Assembly: GCA_027082895.1 (NCBI GenBank)
Contig: JALWTJ010000072.1
Location: 1-8,714, forward strand
DNA length: 8,714 nucleotides
Direction: 5' to 3'
DNA from: Hyphomicrobiales bacterium
GTDB taxonomy: Bacteria; Pseudomonadota; Alphaproteobacteria; Rhizobiales; Devosiaceae
Part shown: positions 1 to 6,200 of the stretch, one piece after another
How positions within the stretch are numbered: position 1 is the first letter of the stretch
How the letters are laid out: each line of letters starts with the position of its first letter
Translations under genes and position numbers: made by a program
Notes under the pieces: generated by a model
What the model was told of the DNA's origin: nothing
Database searches by the model: none
The model's input: the letters and a program-made list of their open reading frames with translations, nothing else

Positions 1-316
1 GCTTCTTGCCATTGATGCCGTTACCCTGAAGCGACAGGGGCTTCATGGTGTTGAGCATGCCCCCATCGCCTTCGCCGTTGATGTGCTTGACGGCAAGCTG
101 GTAGGCCTTGAGTTCGTCTCCCCCCTCATCCGCGTATGGGCCGGACTGGGGAACGTTGAAGCCGAATGTCACCGTGCCGCCCGTCGGATTGTTGCGGAAT
201 TCCTGCGCCCATGCGCCACGGGTGAAAATGGTCGGCGCAACGCCCGCCGCCAGCACGCCGGCGGCGCCCGTCTTGATCAGCCGACGACGGCTGATGCCTT
301 TCTTTTGATCGCTCAT
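1..316 (-). CDS. Tat-exported ABC transporter substrate-binding protein, LivK-like (N-terminal 105 residues; gene continues past the window edge)
   Basis: This is the N-terminal part of a periplasmic solute-binding protein of the branched-chain amino acid/urea type (Peripla_BP_6/LivK superfamily), which would deliver a ligand to an ABC importer. The start ATG at 316-314 is preceded by a strong GGAGG Shine-Dalgarno at about 322-327. Residues 9-17 (SRRRLIKTG) form a twin-arginine signal, followed by an Ala/Gly/Val-rich stretch and a likely signal peptidase site after AWA at residue 37. The mature part opens with the family pattern: a beta strand (VTFGFNVPQSGPYA, 49-62), then AYQLAVKHIN (71-80). 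The ligand is not readable from the N-terminus. Divergence from a short-chain-acyl regulator suggests a carboxylate or fatty-acid-related substrate rather than an amino acid, which is inference. The family runs about 400 residues, so roughly a quarter is visible. Confidence 0.88.
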   Translation of the reverse strand, partial: MSDQKKGISRRRLIKTGAAGVLAAGVAPTIFTRGAWAQEFRNNPTGGTVTFGFNVPQSGPYADEGGDELKAYQLAVKHINGEGDGGMLNTMKPLSLQGNGINGKK

Positions 317-394
317 TGCGGTCCTCCTCATTGAAAAATGCGTTCTGCGTCCCTTGACTGAGACCCATCGCATCGGACCAAGCCATGGCAAAAA

Positions 395-463
395 CTGCAA
401 ATCATTTCAATAGAGGCTTGTTTTTCAACATATATTTTGTAAATTATTTTCAGATATCGCAAT
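395..463. promoter_or_regulatory. Possible operator cluster for the short-chain-acyl regulator in the divergent control region
   Basis: Three TTTGC-like boxes occur in this region: ATTTGCAG read on the minus strand (402-395), the near-palindrome TTTGTAAA (436-443), and ATTGCG read on the minus strand (463-458). Actinobacterial relatives of the adjacent regulator (RamB, PrpR) bind boxes built around TTTGCAAA, as I recall the literature. The 436-443 box sits over the predicted transcription start of the binding-protein gene, a position suited to repression. The boxes are short and the region is AT-rich, so chance is a real alternative. Confidence 0.25.
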
Positions 464-474
464 TTTTCAGTCAA
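446..474 (-). promoter_or_regulatory. Candidate sigma-70 promoter for the substrate-binding protein gene
   Basis: Read on the minus strand, TTGACT (474-469) matches the -35 consensus at five of six bases. It is followed after exactly 17 bases by GAAAAT (451-446), which matches four of six -10 bases. Transcription would start near 439, giving a leader of about 120 nt before the ATG at 316. It lies in the most AT-rich part of the divergent intergenic region, where promoter-like matches arise easily, so this is a candidate only. A plus-strand promoter for the XRE regulator should lie in the same region. TATATT at 431-436 and TTGACA at 479-484 are plus-strand hexamers, but neither has a convincing partner at the right spacing. 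Confidence 0.42.
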
Positions 475-527
475 TTCGTTGACATCACGGGTTGATGAAT
501 ACGGCGATCAGAATAAGGAACAGAACC

Positions 528-2081
528 ATGCGGGCACCCATCGGCCTGAGAATCCGCAACACACGGAAACTGAAGGGAATAAGTCAGGCGGCGCTGGCCA
601 GAGCCGTGGAAATTTCACCTTCCTATCTGAACCTGATCGAGGCCAACAAGCGGGACGTGGGCGGCTCCCTTCTGCACCGGATTGCCCGGGAACTGGACAT
701 TTCCCTGAACGAGTTGACGGGGGAAAGTGAATTGCGCCTGATCAGCGAAATTCAGGAAGCCTTTGCCGATCCGATCTTTGCCGAACGTGACCTGAGCGCC
801 CAGGATGCCCACCAGCTTGTTGCCGGCTTCCCGCGCATCGCCTGGGCCTTTCACGTCTGTTACCGGGCCTTTCTGGATCGCGGTGCCGCCATCGAGGCCC
901 TGACAAACCGGCTGCAGTCCGACCCCCTGTTCTCCCAGTTGCTGCACCAGATGCTGTCGCGCATCACCGCCATACGTTCCACCGCCGAGATACTGGCTGA
1001 AATCGGCGATATTCCGGAAGAAAAATCCAAGGGGTTTCATGAAGCCCTGTTTGCCGAAAGCCGTTCGCTTTCCGATGCCGCCGTAGCCCTGACAGTGCAG
1101 TTCGACAAGGATGTTCGTGACCGTCAGTCGGTCAGCGTGGCCCGGCAGGTCAACGACCTGATCATCGGAGAGAACAACTTCTTTCCCGATCTGGAGAAGG
1201 AGGCCGACCGCATACGGGAACGCTGGTTTGCCCACGAACCGAATGGCGGAGAAGTGATCGGGGAAGAGACCATGCGGCGCGTTTTGGCCGAAGTGGAACA
1301 AGGGATGCCCGGTGTGCCGGAAAGGATGATGGTGGCGGAACAGGCCGAAGATGCTCTTTTGCAGGAGGGGGCCTATGCCGCAACCCGGCGCTTCCGGTTG
1401 GCGCGCCGGCTATGCCAGGCCCTTGCCATGCCCACCATCGCCCGCCTCGGCAAGGATGCTCGCCTGACCTCCTCTGACGCGCGCGACGTCGCCGTTAAGG
1501 CACTGGTTTCCTATACTGCCGGTGCGCTGCTCTTTCCCTATGACCGCTTCCTGAACGATGCCCGGAAATACCGTTACGACGTGGAATGTCTGGCCCGCGC
1601 CTACAGAGCCAGCTTCGAGCAGATCGCCCACAGGCTGGTGACCCTGAGAAAGCCAGGCAACAGCGGTATTCCCTTTGCCTTTCTGCGCACCGATCCCTCC
1701 GGCTTCCTGTCCAAGCAGTTTCCGTTGCCCGGCCTGCTGATGCCCAATTCCGGGCATGCCTGTCCGCGCTGGGCCATTTATGCTGCCCTTCAGGCGCCGG
1801 ACCGGCTGGTGCGCCAGGTCGTCGTTTATCCGGACGGTTCCCGCTTTCTGTTCATTGCAAAAGCCAGCACAAAGAGGGTGCAGACCTTTACCGACAGGCC
1901 CGTCTATTCCGCCATCATGCTGGCCTGTAACCTGCCCCGTGCCCATGAAACCGTCTATGCCATGGGGCTGGATCTGGGTGACCCGTCCACCGACACACCC
2001 GTCGGGCCCACATGCGCCCTGTGCGTTCGGGCCCGCTGCCTGCACCGCAATTCACCAACGGCAGCGGCTTCCGCCATGTGA
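528..2081 (+). CDS. XRE-family short-chain fatty acyl-CoA regulator (RamB/PrpR/ScfR family) with an embedded DHp-like segment
   Basis: This is a cytoplasmic DNA-binding regulator of 517 residues. ATG 528 is chosen because AAGGAA (515-520) sits 7 nt upstream and the XRE domain begins almost at once; in-frame starts at 492 and 495 have no good ribosome site. Residues 7-62 are a helix-turn-helix (SQAALARAVEISPSYLNLIE). Residues 134-190 resemble the phosphoacceptor helices of histidine kinases, with His140 at the phospho-site. Residues about 285-345 correspond to the ImmA/IrrE (M78) domain, recognisable from SYTAGALLFPYDRFL (328-342), but the usual HExxH zinc site reads RRLCQ (293-297). Residues 345-507 match DUF2083/ScfR: YDVECLARAYRASFEQIAHR, then Cys412, Cys496, Cys499 and Cys504 (CxxCxxxxC near the end). 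In M. tuberculosis PrpR, conserved cysteines of this domain bind a 4Fe-4S cluster and the domain binds CoA esters. RamB and PrpR control acetate, glyoxylate and propionate genes. Probable targets are itself and the divergent transporter (inference). Confidence 0.87.
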   Translation: MRAPIGLRIRNTRKLKGISQAALARAVEISPSYLNLIEANKRDVGGSLLHRIARELDISLNELTGESELRLISEIQEAFADPIFAERDLSAQDAHQLVAGFPRIAWAFHVCYRAFLDRGAAIEALTNRLQSDPLFSQLLHQMLSRITAIRSTAEILAEIGDIPEEKSKGFHEALFAESRSLSDAAVALTVQFDKDVRDRQSVSVARQVNDLIIGENNFFPDLEKEADRIRERWFAHEPNGGEVIGEETMRRVLAEVEQGMPGVPERMMVAEQAEDALLQEGAYAATRRFRLARRLCQALAMPTIARLGKDARLTSSDARDVAVKALVSYTAGALLFPYDRFLNDARKYRYDVECLARAYRASFEQIAHRLVTLRKPGNSGIPFAFLRTDPSGFLSKQFPLPGLLMPNSGHACPRWAIYAALQAPDRLVRQVVVYPDGSRFLFIAKASTKRVQTFTDRPVYSAIMLACNLPRAHETVYAMGLDLGDPSTDTPVGPTCALCVRARCLHRNSPTAAASAM

Positions 2082-2205
2082 GTTTTCAGTGCAGGAATCA
2101 TGGTATGTTTTTGCCCCGGTGGTCCTGCTCGGCGCAGGATCGGTTGGCAAAACGGCCCGCGCCGTGCGAACATGTCCATTCGGGAGACTTTGGCAGGGGA
2201 GAGCC

Positions 2206-2646
2206 ATGAGTTCAGTATCAACCGGATCAGACGCGCCAATCTTTCATCCGGAGGGGCCAGCGGATCAGGCGCCCCCCGATGTGTTGATCGTGGAGGATGA
2301 ACCCGCCATTCTTTCCTCTCTCGAATTCATTCTCAACCATGCCGGCTGGCGTACGCGTTCGGTTCAGGACGGTGAGGCGGCGTTGAGCGCGGTCAACCGG
2401 TGGCACCCCAGAATGCTGGTGCTGGACCTGATGCTGCCCAAGCGCAATGGCTTTGACGTGCTTGCTTCCCTGCGTGCCCGGTCCGACACACGCGAATTGC
2501 CTATTCTGATTCTGACCGCCAAGGGGCAGCAGCAGGATCGGCGAACCGCCATGGAACTGGGGGCCAGTGCCTTTGTCACCAAGCCCTACGCCAATGGGGA
2601 TGTGCTTGAGGCGGTGGCCAGCCTTCTGGGCTCCCCGGTACGCTGA
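2206..2646 (+). CDS. Stand-alone response regulator receiver protein
   Basis: This is a single CheY-like receiver domain of 146 residues with no output domain. ATG 2206 has AGGGGAG (2195-2201) 4 nt upstream. The open frame extends further back, but that part lies inside the XRE gene and is non-homologous. After a 24-residue acidic, proline-rich lead, the receiver runs from DVLIVEDEP (25-33). Acidic pocket residues are Glu30 and Asp31, the phosphoacceptor is Asp74 (LVLDLMLP, 71-78), the switch Thr is 104 (LILTAKG) and the conserved Lys is 126 (TKPY). All catalytic residues are present, so it should be phosphorylated. It lies 124 bp after the XRE gene, where no clear terminator or promoter was found, and just before the membrane protein and kinase. 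It is the obvious partner of the kinase. CrbR and CbrB, the usual partners of such kinases, carry DNA-binding domains; this one does not, so its output must go through another protein. Confidence 0.9.
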   Translation: MSSVSTGSDAPIFHPEGPADQAPPDVLIVEDEPAILSSLEFILNHAGWRTRSVQDGEAALSAVNRWHPRMLVLDLMLPKRNGFDVLASLRARSDTRELPILILTAKGQQQDRRTAMELGASAFVTKPYANGDVLEAVASLLGSPVR

Positions 2647-2723
2647 TGAACATTTCGGGCGAACCGGATGTGGAAAACGTGCCGGCGGGAAAGACTGAAT
2701 CTGCTGCCATGGAGCCGATGTGA
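2646..2723 (+). CDS. Possible 25-codon coupling ORF between the receiver and the membrane protein
   Basis: An ATG at 2646 shares its A with the receiver's TGA stop (TGATG). It opens a 25-codon frame ending in TGA 2721-2723, which overlaps a GTG (2720-2722) in frame with the next gene. The predicted peptide is acidic and has no recognisable domain. No Shine-Dalgarno precedes it, so translation would depend on reinitiation by ribosomes finishing the receiver. It may be a translational bridge, a real small protein, or chance. The exact fit at both ends is the only support. Confidence 0.25.
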   Translation: MNISGEPDVENVPAGKTESAAMEPM

Positions 2724-2737
2724 ACGGGAGCGAAAAC

Positions 2738-3121
2738 ATGTCAGAAGATCGCCGTCCCCCTGCGAGGGGCGATTTCCTTGCCCAACCATCCCCGGTTCGC
2801 ACGGCAACGGGCTTGAAAGAAGGGGGCGGCAAAGGAGGCAGCAAGAGGAATAGCGCCCCTGAGGCCCGCCGGCCCATGCGGCCGGAAAAATTCGCGGCCC
2901 TTGCTTTCCTGTTGCCTTTGCTGGGGGCGATACTGATCCTGCCGCCCCTGGTTCTGCTGCCCGGCGGCACGGCATCTCCCCTGTTCGGGATTCCCGCCAA
3001 CATTGCCTATATTTTTTCCGTCTGGTTGTTGCTGATTGGAGGAGCCTACGCCCTGCAACGCCTGTCCCGCCAGGTTTTCGATACCCCTTCACCCCCGGCA
3101 CAGCGTGCGTCCGATGATTAG
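2738..3121 (+). CDS. Small two-helix membrane protein upstream of the transporter-kinase
   Basis: This is a 127-residue protein without a catalytic motif. Residues 1-50 are hydrophilic, rich in Pro, Gly, Arg and Lys, and probably disordered. Two hydrophobic helices follow, about 52-74 (AALAFLLPLLGAILILPPLVLL) and 84-106 (GIPANIAYIFSVWLLLIGGAY), then a short charged tail. In size, topology and place it resembles small membrane proteins encoded just before sodium:solute symporters or symporter-kinases (DUF4212-like small subunits, CbrX before cbrA), so it may be an accessory subunit of the kinase's transporter domain. That is inference from context, not a motif match. ATG 2738 has GGGAG (2726-2730) at 7 nt. 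An upstream in-frame GTG at 2720 with GGAG (2711-2714) is nearly as good and would give 133 residues. An internal ATG at 2876 would leave only the helices (81 residues). Its 3' end overlaps the kinase start by 8 nt. Confidence 0.72.
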   Translation: MSEDRRPPARGDFLAQPSPVRTATGLKEGGGKGGSKRNSAPEARRPMRPEKFAALAFLLPLLGAILILPPLVLLPGGTASPLFGIPANIAYIFSVWLLLIGGAYALQRLSRQVFDTPSPPAQRASDD

Positions 3122-5888
3122 CGGCCCCCTCGTCATTGGAACGGCTATCGCCTATGTGGTGCTGCTGTTCGTGCTGGCCTATATCTCCGATGTCCGGGCC
3201 CGCAGCGGGCGCGGGGCGCTGCTGCGCTCGCCGCTGGTGTTCACACTGGCCCTGTCCGTTTACTGCACCAGCTGGACCTTTTACGGTGCCGTCGGTTCGG
3301 CGGCCCGCAACGGGCTGGAATTCTTTGCCATCTACCTTGGTCCCACCCTGGTTTTTGTCGGCTGGTGGTTCGGTCTGCGCAAGCTGGTACGGATCGGTCA
3401 TCGGCAGCGCACCACCTCCATCGCCGATTTCGTGTCTTCCCGTTTCGGAAAATCGGCCGGACTTGCCGTCTTGATCACCCTGATGGCGGTTGCCGGGATC
3501 ACCCCTTACATTGCGCTGCAACTCAAGGCCATCACCACTTCCCTGGGCGTCATCCTGTCACCGGAGCCCGCCGGGGTTCTGGCCCGGTCCGGCGACGATG
3601 TAGGGCTTGCCTTTGCCATTGCCGCGGCCATGGCCCTGTTTTCCATCTTTTTCGGCACCCGCAACATCAACGCCAACGAACAGCATCACGGGGTGGTGGC
3701 CGCCATTGCCTTTGAAGCGGTTGTCAAGTTCGTGGCCCTGATCGCGGTGGGCCTGTTCGTGGTGTTCGGCATTGGCGGCGGTGTTGCTGCGACCTATGCC
3801 CGCGCCGCCGAAGCAGGGGTCAACCTGGACCCCGCGGCAAATTTCGGCCCGCGCTGGATCACCATCACCATCCTTTCGGCCGCCGCAATCATCTGTCTGC
3901 CGCGCCAGTTTCAGATCACGGTGGTAGAAAATGCCGATGAAAACCATCTGAAAACCGCCTCCTGGGCCTTTCCGCTTTATCTGCTGGGCATGAGCATCTT
4001 TACCATGCCCATTGCCATCATCGGTCTCAGCCTGCTGCCATCCGGTGCCGACCCGGACATGTTCGTTCTGACCCTGCCCCTGACCCATGATTCCCAGGCG
4101 CTGGCCCTGTTCGCCTTCATCGGCGGCTTTTCCTCTGCCACCTCCATGATCATCGTGGCTTCCATCGCCCTGTCCATCATGATTTCCAACCATGTGGTAG
4201 TGCCGATTGCCCTGCGCATGCCGGCCCTGTTCGGCCTGCGCCAGGGGGAGGGCATGACGCGCCTTCTTTTGACCTCCCGCCGTCTGAGCATCGGATTCGT
4301 GCTGTTTCTGGGCTTTGTCTATTTCTGGCAGACGTCCGGCTCCGGGGCATTGGCCCCGATCGGCCTGATTTCCTTTGCCGGGGTGGCCCAGTTCCTGCCT
4401 GCCATATTGGCGGCGCTCTATTGGCGCGATGCCACCCGTCAGGGGGCCCTGGCCGGGCTTTTGTCCGGCTTCGTGATCTGGGCCTATACCAGCTTTCTGC
4501 CGAGCCTTGGCGCCTCCAGCCCCCAGATTGCCGATCTGCTCGCCAACGGCCCCTGGCATCTGGGCCTGCTCCGTCCCCAGGCCTTGTTGGGCCTGTCCGG
4601 CCTCGACCCGCTGGTGCATTCGGTGTTCTGGAGTCTTCTGGGCAACACTCTGGCGCTTGTTTTCGTGTCGATTGCCACCCAGAACAGCGCCATGGGACGC
4701 ATGCAGGCCAACCAGTTCGTCGATGTTTTCCGTCGCTCCGACGACGAGCAGAAGGGGTTCACCCGTTCCCAGGCTCCCATGAACGATCTGTTCGTCATGG
4801 CCCGCCGTGTTCTGGGAACCGCGGCGGCGGAGCGCCTGTTTGAGAAGTTTGCCCCGACCGGCCGTGACGCCCTTCAGGTCGATGCCACGCCCCGCTTTAT
4901 TTCACGTCTGGAGAAGGAACTGGCCGGCTCCATTGGTGCCGCCTCCGCCCATGTGCTGTTGGGGCAGGTGGTATCGGGGGAAAGCGTTACCATGGAAGAC
5001 GTGATGCAGATGGCCGACGAGGCCCACCAGATCATGGAATATTCCCAGCGGCTGGAGCAGACGACGGCCGAACTGCAATCCACCACCTCCCAGTTGCAGA
5101 ACGCCAATACCCGGTTGCGCCAGCTGGATTCCCAGAAGGACGAGTTCCTCTCCCAGGTCAGCCACGAAGTGCGCACCCCTATGACCGCCATTCGCTCCTT
5201 TGCCGAAATTCTGCTGACCCATACCAGCCTGTCGGAGAGCGAACGCCGCAATTTCGTGAGCACCATTCACGCCGAAAGCGTGCGCCTGACCGGCCTGCTG
5301 GACGAAATCCTGGATCTGAACGCTCTGGAAAGGGGAGAGGAGCTGTGGAGCAACGAGGCGGTGGATCCAGGGCAGGCCCTCGACCGGGCGGTGGAAGTGT
5401 GCGCTCCCATCACCAGCCAGCACAATGTTCAGGTCACGATCGGCAACCGCCCCCGGGGCCTGCGTGTGCATGCCAATTTCAACCGGGTGTGCCAGGTTTT
5501 CATCAACCTGATTTCCAACGCCGCCAAGTACAATGATTCAGCCAATCCGCAGTTGAACATTGACTGCCGGCTGGAGAACACGACCTTCGTGGTTGATTTC
5601 ACGGATAATGGGCCGGGCATCTCTCCCTCCGATCATGGTACGATCTTTGACAAGTTCTGGCGTGGCAAACGCAACCCGGACACCGCCCAGTCCGGTTCGG
5701 GGCTGGGTCTGGCCATTTCCCGCGAGATCATGGCCAAGATGAATGGCAGCCTGACCCTGGTCCATGGGGAAGGCCGCGGCGCCTGTTTTCGTGTTGAACT
5801 GCCCATTCTGGAGGAGGCCGAAACAGCCGCAGCTGCCTCCCCGAATGAAAAGGTGACCGCCGGCGCCGGGTTGCCCCGTGATGAGTGA
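3114..5888 (+). CDS. Sodium:solute symporter-type sensor histidine kinase (CbrA/CrbS-like, SSS-STAC-HisKA-HATPase)
   Basis: This 924-residue membrane kinase has a transporter domain joined to the signalling core. Residues 1 to about 520 carry roughly a dozen hydrophobic helices with SSS-family signatures (SWTFYGAVGSAARNGLEF, 53-70; FGTRNINANEQHHG, 180-193; GGFSSATSMIIVASIALS, 337-354). Residues about 560-620 (RRVLGTAAAERLFEKFAP and the following RLEKELAGSIGAASA) fit the STAC linker typical of such kinases. A coiled coil spans 640-680. The kinase core has the H-box SHEVRTP with His684, the N-box NLISNAAKYN (798-807), G1 DNGPG (831-835), the F-box IFDKFW (844-849) and G2 GSGLGLAIS (861-869). 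There is no PAS domain and no C-terminal receiver, unlike CrbS and CbrA with their PAS domains. The start is MISG at 3114, overlapping the small membrane protein by 8 nt with no Shine-Dalgarno, which implies translational coupling. A TTG frame extension to 3036 would lie within the previous gene. Relatives regulate acetate and carbon use; the ligand is not readable here. Confidence 0.93.
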   Translation: MISGPLVIGTAIAYVVLLFVLAYISDVRARSGRGALLRSPLVFTLALSVYCTSWTFYGAVGSAARNGLEFFAIYLGPTLVFVGWWFGLRKLVRIGHRQRTTSIADFVSSRFGKSAGLAVLITLMAVAGITPYIALQLKAITTSLGVILSPEPAGVLARSGDDVGLAFAIAAAMALFSIFFGTRNINANEQHHGVVAAIAFEAVVKFVALIAVGLFVVFGIGGGVAATYARAAEAGVNLDPAANFGPRWITITILSAAAIICLPRQFQITVVENADENHLKTASWAFPLYLLGMSIFTMPIAIIGLSLLPSGADPDMFVLTLPLTHDSQALALFAFIGGFSSATSMIIVASIALSIMISNHVVVPIALRMPALFGLRQGEGMTRLLLTSRRLSIGFVLFLGFVYFWQTSGSGALAPIGLISFAGVAQFLPAILAALYWRDATRQGALAGLLSGFVIWAYTSFLPSLGASSPQIADLLANGPWHLGLLRPQALLGLSGLDPLVHSVFWSLLGNTLALVFVSIATQNSAMGRMQANQFVDVFRRSDDEQKGFTRSQAPMNDLFVMARRVLGTAAAERLFEKFAPTGRDALQVDATPRFISRLEKELAGSIGAASAHVLLGQVVSGESVTMEDVMQMADEAHQIMEYSQRLEQTTAELQSTTSQLQNANTRLRQLDSQKDEFLSQVSHEVRTPMTAIRSFAEILLTHTSLSESERRNFVSTIHAESVRLTGLLDEILDLNALERGEELWSNEAVDPGQALDRAVEVCAPITSQHNVQVTIGNRPRGLRVHANFNRVCQVFINLISNAAKYNDSANPQLNIDCRLENTTFVVDFTDNGPGISPSDHGTIFDKFWRGKRNPDTAQSGSGLGLAISREIMAKMNGSLTLVHGEGRGACFRVELPILEEAETAAAASPNEKVTAGAGLPRDE

Positions 5889-5917
5889 GCACATGGGCTC
5901 GCAGTACATGCGTGCTC
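5887..5917. terminator. Weak stem-loop at the end of the kinase gene
   Basis: GAGCAC (5887-5892) pairs with GTGCTC (5912-5917), and an inner ATG/CAT pairing (5893-5895 with 5907-5909) is separated by a two-base bulge. Five bases later there is a run of only four T (5923-5926). It overlaps the kinase stop codon and lies between convergent genes (the kinase and the tRNA). It could weakly terminate either, but the short T tract makes intrinsic termination doubtful. Confidence 0.25.
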
Positions 5918-5957
5918 CATGGTTTTGACGGCAGGAAACTTGTGGCGGAGAAAGGAA

Positions 5958-6034
5958 TGGCGACCCCGGCACGATTCGAACGTGCGACCTATTGATTAGA
6001 AGTCAATTGCTCTATCCAGCTGAGCTACGGGGCC
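5958..6034 (-). tRNA. tRNA-Arg (anticodon UCU)
   Basis: Read on the minus strand, a 77-nt cloverleaf folds from 6034 to 5958. The acceptor stem GGCCCCG pairs with CGGGGTC, with one G-U pair. The D arm contains GCTCAGCTGGATAGAGC. The anticodon stem ATTGA/TCAAT encloses the loop CTTCTAA, whose middle three bases are TCT. The T arm carries GTTCGAATC, the discriminator base is G, and CCA is encoded. UCU reads the rare arginine codons AGA and AGG. The gene converges with the kinase. No copy of its 3' end was seen elsewhere in the window, so there is no sign here of its use as an integration site. Confidence 0.97.
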
Positions 6035-6082
6035 TCCCGGGGTGCCGGAACGTGCTGGCAGACGGCACCATCAACGGCCCCC

Positions 6083-6111
6083 GATTTGGACTCTTTGTCC
6101 TCGCCTGTCAA
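6083..6111 (-). promoter_or_regulatory. Probable promoter of tRNA-Arg
   Basis: On the minus strand a perfect -35 hexamer TTGACA (6111-6106) is followed after 17 bases by CAAATC (6088-6083), a poor -10 match. Transcription would begin around 6076, about 42 nt before the mature tRNA 5' end, a normal leader length. The perfect -35, correct spacing and position support it. The weak -10 keeps confidence moderate. Confidence 0.5.
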
Positions 6112-6200
6112 ATGCTTATCGCACGTCTGCTTTTTCCCCCGACCCAATTCGCGCGACTGATCCGCTTTCGACACCGTGCCACAGGTTGGGCTGTCCTTGA

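Noticed and set aside
331..428. Inverted pair TTGAAAAA (331-338) and TTTTTCAA (421-428)
   Set aside because: The arms are 82 nt apart and AT-rich; a match of this size is expected by chance here.
615..1301. 228-codon open frame on the minus strand across the XRE gene
   Set aside because: It is antisense to a well-supported gene with a start, ribosome site and domain matches; its translation is Gly/Gln-rich with no recognisable motif, as expected of a shadow frame in GC-rich DNA.
2121..2142. Hairpin TCCTGC/GCAGGA in the gap between the XRE and receiver genes as a terminator
   Set aside because: The stem is six to eight pairs but no T run follows, so it does not support termination; the genes may still be cotranscribed.
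1756..2205. Longer receiver protein reading back into the XRE gene
   Set aside because: The extra 150 residues are an alternate frame of the XRE coding sequence; ATG 2206 has a strong ribosome site and fits receiver length.
3036..3113. Kinase start at TTG 3036
   Set aside because: The added 26 residues are an alternate frame of the small membrane protein and precede the first hydrophobic helix without homology; ATG 3114 gives the normal start of this kinase type.
3558..4619. 353-codon open frame on the minus strand across the kinase transporter domain
   Set aside because: The translation is low-complexity (Gly, Gln, His rich) and lies opposite transmembrane helices of the SSS domain; it is a by-product of codon bias.
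5958..6034. tRNA-Arg as the attachment site of a genomic island
   Set aside because: No integrase gene and no duplicate of the tRNA 3' end were seen on either side within the window.
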